A stretch of DNA of 64,000 nt from Hybos culiciformis. Its lineage: Eukaryota > Arthropoda > Insecta > Diptera > Hybotidae. The stretch lies in NCBI GenBank assembly GCA_964007475.1, contig OZ023273.1, positions 10,119,922-10,183,921 on the forward strand. Reading direction: 5' to 3'. The first letter of the stretch is position 1; every line of letters begins with the position of its first letter. Made by a program: the position numbers and the translations under genes. Under the pieces are notes generated by a model. The model ran no database searches, was not told the DNA's origin, and saw only the letters and a program-made list of their open reading frames with translations. This document shows positions 1 through 13,289 of this stretch, in pieces.

Positions 1-3000
1 TATTTAATATTTGAAAAAAGGTACGTTGCAATGTCTATCAGCAACTTCTAGAAAAATTTAAATATTATTATTAAGATATGTATGGAAATGTATATTAATA
101 ATAAACCAGAATAAGATTAAGTGAAATATATTATATAAGCATAAAATAATGTCACCATAATTAAATAATATAATAATGAACCATTGAACAAAACTGGTAT
201 TCCCCTATAAAAAGTTTATAATATATAGCAATGAAGGTAGGTTACCCTATATATTAGTAGACTAAGCGAATCAGTATATATATTTATTTATTCTAAGCAA
301 TTCTTATTTATAAGTAGTTATAATAAAATTAAATATAAAGACTTCTGTTTGTCGATATAATTTTACTTAGAAGGACTTATTATATGGTCGTTTTGTTTTT
401 ATTACGTGATAACATCTTATACATATATGCATATATATAAATGAACTGATGTACAAGCATATAATATTACAATATTATTTAACGATTAGAATTTTTGTAT
501 ATGAGAGTATAATATAACGTGAGATAGGGAAAACAAAAATATACTGTTTATATTACCTTTGATGAGAAATTTAATGAAAAAAGAATAAATATTCATAAAT
601 TAAAAGAATTTGTAGTTAAAAACAAAGTTTATCAAAGACTTTTTTACGATTATAACTACATAAGATATAAATATTTCTTAAATAATAAGAAAAAATGTTG
701 TTGATATTTTTATATATTTTGTTCTCTACTATTTCTCTTCATTAAAAAAATTTTTGTTTCAAGATTCTAAAAATTTGTTTTGATTATAAAATACAATGTT
801 GCAGCAAATAAATCTTTCTTTTACAAAAAATATAAACTTCAAATATGGTTCGGCCACTCTATTATTATGAGACTAGACTACTCCTTAAATCCACAAAAGA
901 CGTATTTAGACGTATTTTTGGGCATCATGATTCGCTGGCAATTAACATTGACAACGTTTATTTTGTTAAAAATTATTAATATTATAATAAATGAAGAATT
1001 TTTCTAAAAAATTTTCCTTTTAATTAGAATATTTTCAATGATTTTCCGAATATTTTTTTTTTTTTAATTTATTAGTTACATAAATTTTTTTTTTTTTTTA
1101 AGTGATTTTAAATTAAATTAAGGGATTTATTTTATTTTAATTTTTTTCCTTTTTATTAAATTTTAATACTTTTTTGTATTTTTTTTTTCTACATAGAGCT
1201 AAAGATATTTTACTCTCAAAAAAACAAACACAAGACACAGAGAAAAACAGAAAACAAAAAAAAAACTTCAATTTTTCTGTACACAGATAACCAACACGCC
1301 CTTTTTGTCAAATTTGATGAAGAAAAAAAATATATCATTTTATTTTGAAGAATTTTTGGTTAATATAAAAAAAAAACAAACAAAATATACGATTATTTTC
1401 CTAGACAAAATTTAATTAATTTGGAAAAACATTTAAAAAAAAAAATTTATCTACTTTTAAATTAAAAATTTTTGTAAATTTTCCAAAAAAAAAGAAAAAA
1501 AATTACACTTTTCACAATCACTGCATAAATAAAACTGAATCAAAATATTTTTTTTTTAAATTATTGTTAAAAATATTTTAAAATTTTTTTATTATATTTA
1601 TTTATTTTTTTTTTAATTTATAATTTAATAAATTTTTTTTTTTTTTTTTGAGAAAAAAAGAAAATTTAATTCAATTTTTCTTTTTACGAAGTAATACAAT
1701 TTTTTTTTTTTGTTATATTCTTAAACTGCAAAAAAAAAAACGCATAACAAAAAAAAACTGTCAAATAAAAAAAACAACAATTTTTTTTTTTTTCATATCT
1801 ATCGAATTTTTTTATTTTTTTTATTTTTATATTTTGAATATAGGTTACAAGGACAATTATTCGGCAAAACCAAAAAGAATAAATTTTATTAGTGACAGAG
1901 AGAATGTAATATATATGATATTTCGATAAGGCTTATATAATTTTGTGTGTAAAGGAAAAGAAAAAAAAAGGAAAAATATATTAGAAAATATTTCTCCCCG
2001 AGGATGACCTTTTTTCAGAGGTCCCCTAGATCGTGGATGTAAAAAGACAATATTAAGTATAGGAAAAATAATCTTATTAATCAATTATAAAAGCTTTTCT
2101 TTCTTTTTCTTATGCTTTTAGTTATAATTAAAAAAACCATGTTCGACTAAAATTTTAAATTAAAAAAACTTTAATATAAACAAACTAATAAAATTATGAA
2201 TATCAATAAGTTTTTTATATTCAGGATTAAAGCCTTAAATAAGGACATCGTGAAATACTGTAAAATTTAAGACTAGATTTATTTCTAATTTTAATTACCA
2301 TATTTACTGGTTCAATTTCTTCTATTGTAATTCAAATATGAAAATTCAGATGCAGTGTAAATCGGAGTCTAAAAATTTTCATTTGATCAAAAAGGGCTCA
2401 TGTGTTTTAACTGAGTTTCCAAAAAAAAAGAGGATTTTTAAGATTGCGATGATGTAAAGAAAATTTAATATACTATTTAATTTTTTTATTCAATTAAATC
2501 TAGACTTCTGTGAAATAAAAGTTCTTATTCATTAACACGCGTTTAATTGACTTAAAAAAAATTAAATTATCATAAATTGGGGCAATCCGATTTTACGAAA
2601 CCGTAGTTTTTTTTTTTAAAGTAAATTTGTAAAAAAAAATATTTTAAAGCAAACAAGATACTAGATGAGTACTTGCTTATATCAATCAACAAAACCAAAT
2701 GGTTTCAATGGTATATGAATTTTAACAAAAAATATTCCGGAAAATTTTCTAAATTGAAATGTAAAAAACGGATTTCATTTACAACATTTCCGAGTATATT
2801 AAATTTTTTTAAATTAACTGTTTGTATTATGTTTATTACGGAACTAAGTATCTTATTAAAAATTAATATAAATATAAGATCAAATTAAATTGAAATGTGA
2901 TTAGATTCATTTAGAATGCGCTTGCGCAGATACTTGAACAAAAATTGCGCAGATACATTTTATTTTAATATGAAATTAACATAATTTAATAAAATTTATT

Positions 3001-6000
3001 TAAGGGACAAGGATAAAAAAATCAAAAGACGAAAAATATTTAGATGTCATTTATGTATTTTTATGACATTTTTTAATAGCAATAATTTAACGAATATTTA
3101 CCCTATTTGTAACAAAAACGATAAGATTTTTTTTTTTGTGTACGCTTAACATAAAAAAACTTAAGTAACTAAATAAATTTTTAACCCAATTTAATTTAAT
3201 TTATATTATGATTATATTAAGTAGGATTATTTATTTTATAAATTAAAATATTAAAGTAAATAAATATATTATTATATGGTTCAAATTTGTAGAAATTTAT
3301 AAAATGTTTATTTATTCTTTTTTTTTTTTGCGAGATATACGTAACTATGTTGTGTATAATAAAACTATTGTAGTACACATTACAATCAAAATCTTGTTTA
3401 TTATTAAGTATTTAAGCTACTTGAAGTGCTGTTGAATTTTAGTAATATTGAGAGAGAGAAATAATAATAAAAAAAAAATCACAATAAAATTTAATAGAAA
3501 AAAATTAATAATGAAATAACATAATAATAAAAGCTTAAACATAATGATAGTGTGTAGAAATTTCTTTTTTGTAATCCAATATGGACATATTAAAAAATTA
3601 TTTAAATAATATATTCAAATTAGATATTATGACAACCACCTATTTGACTAAATATAATACGTAATATAATATAGAAAATTTATAGTTTGAATTATCATTG
3701 ATTTAAAAAGCACCCTTCGATATCTTTAGATTTCTTCTAATTTGAAATGATCTTTTGTTTATCAACTATAAATATGTAATTTTTTACATTTTGTAATAAT
3801 AAAATATTCTTAATATTTATACGATTGAAACAGAACATAGGGCTATTTATTCAAATCTCGAATAAAAGTCTAAATTTATATTAATGAATATAATTATTAA
3901 AATATATTGAAGATCCTAGATGCTGTACTCTTACTGAAATAAATATTAGTACGTCTAAATCTATCTACATATTATGTATATTTTTTCGAATCAAAATATT
4001 TAATGTAATTTTGGCGCATGAATGAAAGTAATACTCATTTGAGTTATGTATTTTTGGCTTATATAACTACATTTATATTAAATAAATTAAATACGATGAA
4101 AATGTTTGCATTATTATATTATTATAACAAAGTATAGAATATAGAATGTAATCAGTTCATGAATTTGTTTACCATATCGAAATGACTTTTATTAATTCAC
4201 ATGTATATATTTTTGAATTAAATAAATCCTTTTAAAACTATAATCAATTAAAGAATTTATTGGAATTAACAAAGAATAGAAAAAATAATGAATATCTTTT
4301 TTTTTTTAAGAAAAATTATAATACTTATTAATAACGTTGTTGCTAATAAAATTTCATTAAAATATACTTGAAAAACTGAAAATATGCTAATAATAGTAGT
4401 ATATAGTTATATAGGTATAAACAAATATTTTTTTTCTTCAATATGGAGATCATTTTCAATATTGATTCAGACTAATGAGAATTTTCAATAGGATATAATA
4501 GACAAACACTAAAGTATATTATGGACCTTGTCCTTCAATGAAAATTAGCTTTATTTTTTTTTATTAATATTATAAGTGAATTCAATCATTGATGTTTTTT
4601 TTTTTATTGATATTAATATAGCAAATTTTTTAAAAATTTTATTCTTATAATAATATGCATAATTTATTATACATAAAATTTTATGTATAACTACATAAAT
4701 AAATGCTGATTAAAAAAAGTCAATAATATATATTTTGTTTATTTTGATTTTAAGAAATTTGAGACAATATGCACATGTATTTGAGATTTAAAGTAAAAAT
4801 TTAGATTATACTTATTGTTAAATTACATAACTTTTTGATTCATTAGACAATTTTCTAATCTAATATAACACCAATTATTAAAAATTGGTTAGAATATTAA
4901 AATATATCCAATAATAAATAAGTTAATAAAAAAAAAATCCAATATAAATTTTAAACAAAATAAAAATCATTTAAAAAACTTCTTAAATAAACCAATCTAA
5001 TTAATACTATGTTTACTATCTTGAAAAAGAAAACAAAGTTTAAAATAAAATTTAATAAAAATAATAAAAAAATAATAAAATAAGTTTTATATTTATTATG
5101 TATAATAATATCTTGTATTTGTTGTAGGTATTAATATAGAATCCTTAGAGATACGTATTTATGTCCTTAAAATCATATCAGTATACTTTAAAAAATACAT
5201 TAATCCTTGATTCTCTGAGTCATTTTTTTCAGCTTTTAAAATTTTACAAATTTATTAATTTTTATCTATCAGGTTTTTTTTAACGAATTCTTTTGGGTTC
5301 TTTCATTTCAGGATTTTGTTAGACTGAATAATAATTTACTACGATTTAAATTTCAAATTAAAAAATATTCAAAGTATAAAAAAAACACTTTTTATTCTAA
5401 CTGATTTTAAAATAGAAATTTTAATTAAAAATTTGTTATCACAATGAAAATAATTTTATTTTATTTTTTCACCGAAAATGAATGTAACAAAAATTAAATT
5501 TAAAATTTGGGTTTCGTTCTGTTCTTTTTTAATTTCAGTTATTTTTGATTATTTTATTTAATATTCAGCTTTGAATCGGTACAGTCAATAATAAAATTTT
5601 TTCATAAATCTGCACGGCACGGTTAGGTTTAGAAAATAAATTTTAATCATAAAATAGTAATAAATACCGACAAGAACTCGAATTTCAAGCTAACATGTAT
5701 GTGGAATTAAATTTAATATTTAACAAATTGAACTTCATAGAAATAAATCCCAAAGAAACTGTTTTGACTGCTCTTTCTGTGCAAATTTATCGCAGTGCAA
5801 TTAATGAATTTTTAATTCAAATATTTTTAAACTTTATATATCAAGGTATGCATGCAGTAATATCTATTGAGCATACATACTATATTTTGTTCAATACCTA
5901 TTAAGGGTCGAATATTGCAAGTGGGTACTATTTGATATTGTGATTTTAAATATAGGAATACTGATTTGAAACAAAAAAAAAAAGAAATACATTTAATATT

Positions 6001-8670
6001 ATAGTTATATATTTTCCATATATAATTAATTGATAATTTTATAATTATTTTATCATATTTTTTTTTGTTTTTTTTTTTATTATTATTTTCTTAACTTTTT
6101 TACTAATTTTTCACCAATAAAGTTTTATAATATTACGGTATATACCTACCCCTGCCTAGGGTATATAAGTAATTTGTACAAAAACTTTTAATAAATAATA
6201 ATAATAATAACTTTTTATGTAAAATTGCATAAGACCCGCAACCACAAATAACAAAAAAAAATTAAAAAATTAAAAATTATATAGATAGGATAAAATAGAA
6301 AATTAAAATAAGAAAATAATGTTTTAAAGAATTTATAGAGGTATATTTATATATAGAAAATTATACAAAACATAATAAAAAAAAAAGTTAAGGGCGTAAC
6401 CGATTTTCCAAAGATCTCTTGAGATTAATTGAATTTCAGATGTTTTTTTTTTTTTCATCCTTATACAATGTGAAATATAACTATAATTTTAATCGAAATA
6501 AAAAAAAAAAGAAAAAATCAAAAAAGATTCTTTTTTTTGACACTATGAAAAACATATTAATTAAATTTTTTTTTTTGTTTTTTTTTTTTATATTTGCAAA
6601 AAAAAATTCAAAATAAAGAACAAAAAAAAATTTGTAATTTTGTATGACTCTTTTTTTTTTTTTTTGGATTTTTCAAGGAAAATGTTTTAGGGTGTTTTTT
6701 TTTTTTTTTCCTTTTTTTGTTTTGTAAATTTTCTTCCCTTAATTTTCTATGTTTGAAAAAATCAGATCCTTTGGGTAAATTTTTTATTTGGAAATTTTTA
6801 TTGATTTTATTTTTATTTTGAGTTTAGTTTTTTTTTTTTTTATTTTTAAATTACATTTTTTTGTTAAAAAAATTTATTTTTTTTTATATAATTAAAAAAC
6901 AAGAAAATATAAAATAAATTTTTTTTTTCATTTTTTTTTTTTCATTTCAAAGAAGACATTGTGTGTATCCTTGTGTATCCTTAAAACAAAAACAAATCAT
7001 TATATGTATATACCTATATACGAGAAATTTTTCATACAATTTTCTTTTTTTTTTTTAATTTTTGCCTCTTTGTTCATTTTTTTTTTTTATATATTTTTAA
7101 TTTATAGAAAATTTTTTTTTTTTTAATTTTTTATTAAAAATTTTTAATTTATAAATATTAAATTTTTAATATTCGTTAATTTATTTTTATTTAAATTAAT
7201 ATTTTATTTTTAATATTTTTTTATTAGTAAGTAAGAATTTTTTTTTTTACACACATTTATTTCTATTTTTTCTTTTTTAATTATTTAATCTTTTGAATAT
7301 TAAAAAAAAAAAAAAAAAAGTAATTTTTTTTTGGGAGCGGCTCTTAATATACAGTTTTTCAAATTTTTCTTATAAATAAAAAAGGAAAAAAGAAAGGATC
7401 CCACAGAATATTATTTTTTTTTTATGTTTCCTTTTTGTTTCATTCGTTTTTCATTATTTTCTCTGTTTATTGTGTGTTTGTTTTTTTTTTTTTTTTATTT
7501 TCCAAAAGTATATATTCATTCTCTTTTATCTGCTGCTGCTGCTGTTGGTACAGGAAAATTGTTTTCTTTTTAGGTTTTCTTTTTTTTTTTTAATTTGCAG
7601 ACTTTATTCTGCACAAAATAAAAAGATAAATTTTTCTAAGTTTAATTTTTTTACGATATAATTTAGAAAATGACAACAAGATAAAATAGGGTGGATTATT
7701 GTTTTGGTGGAAGCACAGCTTCCATAAAAATAAACTAAAAGTATCGATGAAAGTGATTTTTTTTTAAAATTCATACTACATAAATATTAAGAAATGTTGA
7801 ACAAAAAATGTTATGTTTAATTTTTAATTTTAGACGATAAAAATTCCATTTCTTAGGAATCTTTAACAAAAAAAGTTTTAATTATTATTTGTAAATAGAT
7901 GTTTAATTTCAATTAAAAATACACAAGAACTATTTTTTTGGTGTTTAAATTAAATTTCTTTTTTACATTTTAGTACATTTAATTTTAACTATCACACAGT
8001 CTTACATTTTTAGCAAGATTTAAAACAATAGCAATTTATAGTACATATACTTTTTTAAAATTTTATATAACATTTAATCATTTAAAGTTTTTTCCTTAAA
8101 GATTTCGTATTTAAGGATTTGGCAAGTACAGATTTTGTGAAAAAGATTTTGTAATTAAGGCACATTCATACCGAATCCCATTAAACACAGTTGTTATAGG
8201 AGTTTTAGTGTGAGGCAGATGAACAGACATTTAATGCAAACATATAGGAGTAATTCGTTTATTTTTGATGGAAAACGACTTAAAAATTAGGAAATTTTAA
8301 CTGCTGTTTCAAATTAAAATAATAAAAATTAAAATTTTGTTATTTGGAGGTTAAATGCTATAGGTTAAACCATTTTTAAGCATAATTGTACTTTTTAGAA
8401 TCTTTTTAATATTATATTATTTTTGTTTTCAGATTTATTTTAGTAATAAAAAACAAGCTAGATATTTATTATATTTTTTCAGAATGACCAATAATTTGAA
8501 AAATATTAAATCATAAAAAATACTACATTTTATAAAAAAACAACGTTTTTCTTGCGCACTAAAAAGTATAAAATAATTTTACTATGAGTTTCATTTTGGT
8601 AACAGACTTTATAACTTTTCTCCGGCTCATTTAGAGGATTGTGGACACACATTCTTGAAACTGATTACAA
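1..8670. other. AT-rich non-coding stretch, distal 3' flank
   Basis: No supportable gene. The stretch is dense in T and A homopolymers (for example around 1050-1800 and 6420-7300). The open frames inside it are low-complexity Phe/Lys/Ile runs with no recognisable motif. A CTG repeat sits at about 7531-7545, and short direct repeats of TTGCGCAGATAC occur near 2922 and 2945. Part of it could be Syp 3' UTR, but no end can be assigned. Confidence 0.6.
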
Positions 8671-8759
8671 CAGTCTATAACTAGAAACGTGGGGCACATT
8701 TTTGAGGTAATACTGTAAATGTGTTGTAAAAATGCGCCCACGTTTCTAGTTATAGACTG
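8671..8759. repeat. Short palindromic element (foldback/MITE-like)
   Basis: Inverted arms CAGTCTATAACTAGAAACGT at the left and its complement at the right, extending to about 32 bp each with one or two mismatches, around a roughly 25-bp centre. No clear target-site duplication was seen. The transcript of either strand would fold into a stable hairpin. It is probably a small foldback transposon or its core. Confidence 0.65.
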
Positions 8760-8869
8760 AAACAAAGCAGAAATTTTCTTATAAAATTTTATTGTTAAAA
8801 TTATTTCTGAAACAAATACAACAATATAAAAGAAATGTTATAGAAATGTTATCCGTAATAAAGAAATTG

Positions 8870-9290
8870 ATTTCTATACCCCAGGGGAGGTCCCCAGGGG
8901 CGGTCTCTGGGTAGGGGACCAATAAATTTTTTGTTACGAAACTTATGTGTTTAATTATGTCCTCTTTGTAGGTACAAAATTTGAATAAAATCGGACGAAG
9001 TTTTGAAGTCCTCTCCAAGGAAGGTAGAGAAAGCCAATAAATTTTTTGTTACAAAATTTGTGTGTTTAATCATTTCTTCTTTTTATGTACCGAATTTGAA
9101 TAAAATCGAACGTACTTTTGAAGTCCTCCCCATAGAAGGTCGCTGGGTAGGAGGCCAATAAATTTTTTGTTACGAAATTCGTGTGTTTAATCATTTCTTC
9201 TTTTTATTTACTAAATTTGAATGAAATCGGACAAACTTTTGGTTGTGAAAATTTAATTGCAAAATTTTGCGGGCAGACAAACAGACGAGA
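8870..9290. repeat. Tandem repeat, about 115-120 bp unit, three copies
   Basis: The phrase CCAATAAATTTTTTGTTA recurs at 8919, 9034 and 9154, each followed by a similar block containing TGTGTTTAAT, a pyrimidine stretch and AATTTGAATAAAATCG, then a Gly/Lys-poor GAAGTCCTC-like end. The first copy is preceded by a GC-rich CCCCAGGGG patch. The block ends in GGGCAGACAAACAGACGAG, and a related GGACAGACAAACAGACACGA lies at about 9413. Such CAGACAAACAGAC endings are common at the edges of arthropod dispersed repeats, so a mobile-element origin is likely. Confidence 0.75.
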
Positions 9291-9429
9291 AACTTTTTAA
9301 ATCATGATTAAAGTGGTAAAATATTGTATTGTCATCGGATTCAGAGCTATATTCAAAGTTTCGGAGCTGTAGCTTGTCGGAAAGTGGTCTAAAATTTGAT
9401 TACAAAATTTCGTGGACAGACAAACAGAC

Positions 9430-10410
9430 ACGAATGGGAGTTGATAAAAACGTTGTAATAAAATACAAAAGTTGATGAATTAATAACCGAATTGGAATGA
9501 AACAAATTGTTTTGGTTAAACCTTGTTTATTTATTGAATTTGAAAAATAAAATCTTTATAAAAAAAAAACACAAATTTAAAGACATGCGCCAAATTTTCA
9601 GAATTTACAGTTTCTATATGTACCAATGTTGGAATGAAAAATTACATTGTGGATATGTGGATCGTCTGCAATATTGTTCTAATTTTTAATATTTTTCAAC
9701 TTATATCTAATAGTTTTACTTCTTTAAATTTCTCTATATAGTTGAATACAAAGCTGATTTGACTCAGCCGCCAACTTTCTTTTATTAAAATCGTTTCTTC
9801 AGTTTTTAAATTCAAAAGATATTTTAAAATAACAAACCTATATCAATTTTATCAAAAGTTGTTTTTATTTTTAGCAAGTTATGGATTCAATAGCAACAAA
9901 AAAGAAACTTATTTTAGTACATACGTACGATTTTTTTTGTAAGCTTGAATAATGAAAATCCTTCTAGAAAATTAAGTAGGTACATTAATTATTTACTTCT
10001 TCGAAACAAAAAAAATAGTTTTTCTAGATTTTCTTATACATTTGAGCATAGATTCGATATCTTATACTTTTCTTTTGATACGGCTGCAAAATTATTCTGT
10101 GTCCAAAGTTTAACATTTTTACCTCATTTTTGTAGGCATACACAAATTTCATTTTTCTTTGGCAGACACAATTCATAGAATTTCCTCTCGATGTGCTATA
10201 TTTGTGATAATATTAATCTTTTAAAAATCGTGAACCTTTGCAGCTAACACAGCAAATTTAGAACAAAGCTTATACCTATACTACCTATTTAATTCATTTT
10301 TTATTAATTTTTTTTCCATTTATCTGAAATCTAAAATCAATAATTAAAACAACAATAAAATTTTTCTTTTTTTTTTTCTTTTATTTAAACAACGCATCTT
10401 GTTGGCTTAA

Positions 10411-10454
<44 letters not shown>

Positions 10455-11221
10455 AATGTTGAACAAAAACAGATCAGGGAAACTTTTCTTTTCTATTTAT
10501 TTGAATTTCTATAATTAATTAATTATTTGTAAAAAAAAAAAAAAAAAAAAAACTTGAATTACTATTTTTTAATAATGAAATCTCTAAAACGTAATGATTG
10601 TAACTAACAAATTAAAAAAAAAAAAAAAAAAAAAATCAATGAGAAAATAATAGTTATATGTATGTAAAAAAAAAAAAAAAATTAAACGAATTATCTTGAA
10701 AACAATAAAAAAAAAAACTATCTATCTATTTTTTTATTATTATTATTATTATTTTTCTTTTTTTTAATGTTTATTATTGTATGAAGTATAAAAAAAAAAT
10801 TGAACAATTTTTAGTTACATTTTTTTTTTTCTTTTATTTATTTATTTATTTTTAGTTAAAAAAAAAAAAAAAAACGTTGCGTAGTTCGGTTGTTGATCTT
10901 ATTATATATAATAATGTAGTAAAAGTTGCTGAATTTTAATTATTTTTTTCTTTTGGTTTAACGATCTTCGAACAGACAATTATAAAAACAAAAATTTGGA
11001 AAAATAATATATTGAAGGAAATTGTTTTTGAGAGTACAAGAGTTGGGAACAGGGCCCATTTCTTTTATTTTTTTTTGAAATTTTATGAAAAATTTAAATA
11101 ATAATTTATCAAACCATCAAATCAAAAGAAAAAAAAATTTAAAAGCTTGGTGCTAAGAATTTCATTATTCTTATTTAAGAGAGAGAGAGGTCAATGGAGA
11201 TTATTTTTTTGTATTCATTAA

Positions 11222-11252
<31 letters not shown>

Positions 11253-11724
11253 CATTTCATTGAGTAAAGAAAAAAAATCAGATGCTATTGTTTTATTATA
11301 AGTTTGTATAATAATTTTAAAAAAAAATGTTTAAAAAAAAAAATCTGTTTTTTTTTTATTTTTTGTTTTTTTTTCTTGATGCGACAGTATACTTTCCTTT
11401 ATATATATATTTTTTTTAAATAATTTTTTCTTTTCTTTTTTATTTTTTTTTTTATTGTAAAGAAATATCCTAATTTTTTATTTTATTTATTTTTTTTTGT
11501 GTGGAAATTATGTGAAGAATATTTTTTTTTTTTAATTAATTCTATAGAAAAACTATATATTTTCTTTTCTTTATAATAATATATTGAGAACGAATACAGA
11601 AAAATCTGACTATAGATAGATTTCATGGTACCTACACTGAAAGTAAATAATTTGTTTTAATTTTAGTTTTTATTTTAGATTTTATTTGATATCAAATGGA
11701 TAAATGTCAATAATCTGCTCTTAA
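9430..11724. other. AT-rich non-coding stretch with a 35-T run
   Basis: No gene recognised. It contains an uninterrupted T run at 10415-10449 and several A runs of 14-20. Short frames at 9507-9689 and 9945-10178 show no family motif and no splice context. Confidence 0.55.
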
Positions 11725-12128
11725 TGCCTTGTTCAGACAAGAAATCTTATCATGATAATCTTACTTTTTGTGATTACCATTCTTTTTTTCATGATTTGCT
11801 CATACAAAAAAAGTGTCATCGGAAATCATGATTATCGAAAATCATGAAAAATTTCAGGGATGAGTTTAAAGTTTTTTACCATCCATGTTACCCATTTCCA
11901 CTCATTCCTTGTTATTTTTGACTTTTATTTTTGACATATTTTCTTTATTTACAAAACAAAAAAAAATTTGAGTAGCAAATAATATTTATGTTTCTATTTT
12001 GTTTGCTTTCATGTTGTTTACTTTTTTTGTTTTCGTTCATAATCGTGTTCACACAGGTTTTTAAAGTATGATTATCTACACCAAATCACGATTACGAAAT
12101 CATGATTTAGTTGTTGCCTGAACAAGGC
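11725..12128. mobile_element. MITE-like element with 16-bp terminal inverted repeats
   Basis: The left end TGCCTTGTTCAGACAA (11725-11740) is matched by the right end TTGCCTGAACAAGGCA (12113-12128), complementary at 15 of 16 positions. The inside, about 400 bp, is rich in further inverted ATCATGATT-type motifs and has no coding capacity. A TTAA directly precedes the left end but the right flank reads CAAC, so the target-site duplication is unresolved and the superfamily is not assigned. Confidence 0.7.
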
Positions 12129-12910
12129 ACAACTATTGGAGAAAAAAAAATTTCAGAAGAATTTCGAAAATTATATTTCGAAAATTAAGACACAAATAAT
12201 AAAAAATGTTGAAATTTATTGAAATTTTTGAAGATGCATCAAATTCTCTTTAGTAATAATGAATTTTCTTCAGTTTTTGACGTTAAACAAATTTTGTTTT
12301 TTTGATCAGTTATATAAAAAAAAAATTATAAATAAAAAAATATATATTTTTTCTATGTGTAAAATTAATGTTCATAAATTTAATTTATATTAAAATATAT
12401 AAATAACCACTTGCATTTTGTTTTTTTTTTTTTTAATTTATAATTTTATAACAAAATTTGATTTTTCAATTTTTTATTTTTATTTTTATTCGATATCAAT
12501 TATTTTTTATTATGTATGAAAAAAAAAATCGTAATTTTAATTTTTTTTATAAAAATAATATTTTGTATAATGAATTTTAAAAATATTAAAAAAAAAAAAA
12601 AAAATAATAAAACACAAGTCTTTTGGAAGGTGGAGGAGGTGGTTTTTTACATTTCACCGATAAAATGTTTATAAGTTTTATTTAAAATTTTTGAAATTCC
12701 TAGATTAAATTTATAATTTTAATATGTTTGTATTTTTAGTAGAAAAAAATTTAAATAATATAATGGCTCTGTTTCTAAAAATTATCAAAAAATTTACAAA
12801 AATTCAAATTTACTATTATTTTTATTTTGAAAAGTTAGCCATAATTAATATTTGTTGTAAACTTTTTTTTAATGAATTAAGAAAAGGTGAATAAGCAGAA
12901 GCAAGTCTGG

Positions 12911-13288
12911 TTTCGAGTCACGGTTTGTATTTTGTAGTACTTTCAATTTTATTTTAGAGAATAAAATGGCAAAGATTGAGAAGAGAAAAGATAAAGAAAG
13001 AAGGAGATTATGAAGTCGATAAACCAAAGCAACGCCAATATGACCAAAAATACCAAGAAAATAAGCTCTTAAAAAGTTTTCTTAAATCCAAAGGGCAGTT
13101 TCAGAGGAGAATACACGAAATTTTTCTTTGTAATGTCATATTTCTTACTTAGTTTTACTTATTCTTGAATTTAACGTTTTATGTTAAATATAAATCTGTA
13201 AATAATTTTTTATTTTAATAAAATTAAAATGCTGAAAAAACTGTCTTTATTTCTTTGAAATTAATTCATAAAACTCTCCTCCTTTCGA
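12911..13288. repeat. 352-bp segment flanked by a 13-bp direct repeat
   Basis: TTTCGAGTCACGG occurs at 12911-12923 and again in the same orientation near 13276-13288. The segment between starts with AT-rich sequence, contains a relatively GC-balanced, Lys-rich stretch (ATGGCAAAGATTGAGAAG at about 12966), and has AATAAAA-type sequence later. The direct repeats could be the target-site duplication of a retroposed copy. No parent gene is recognised and there is no poly(A) tail at the expected end, so this is tentative. Confidence 0.35.
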
Positions 13289-13289
13289 G

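Noticed and set aside
12630..12662. Minus-strand KPPPPPSKRLV next to the Syp 3' side, as an alternative last exon
   Set aside because: No acceptor AG precedes it within reach and it is only a GGNGG-type low-complexity patch.
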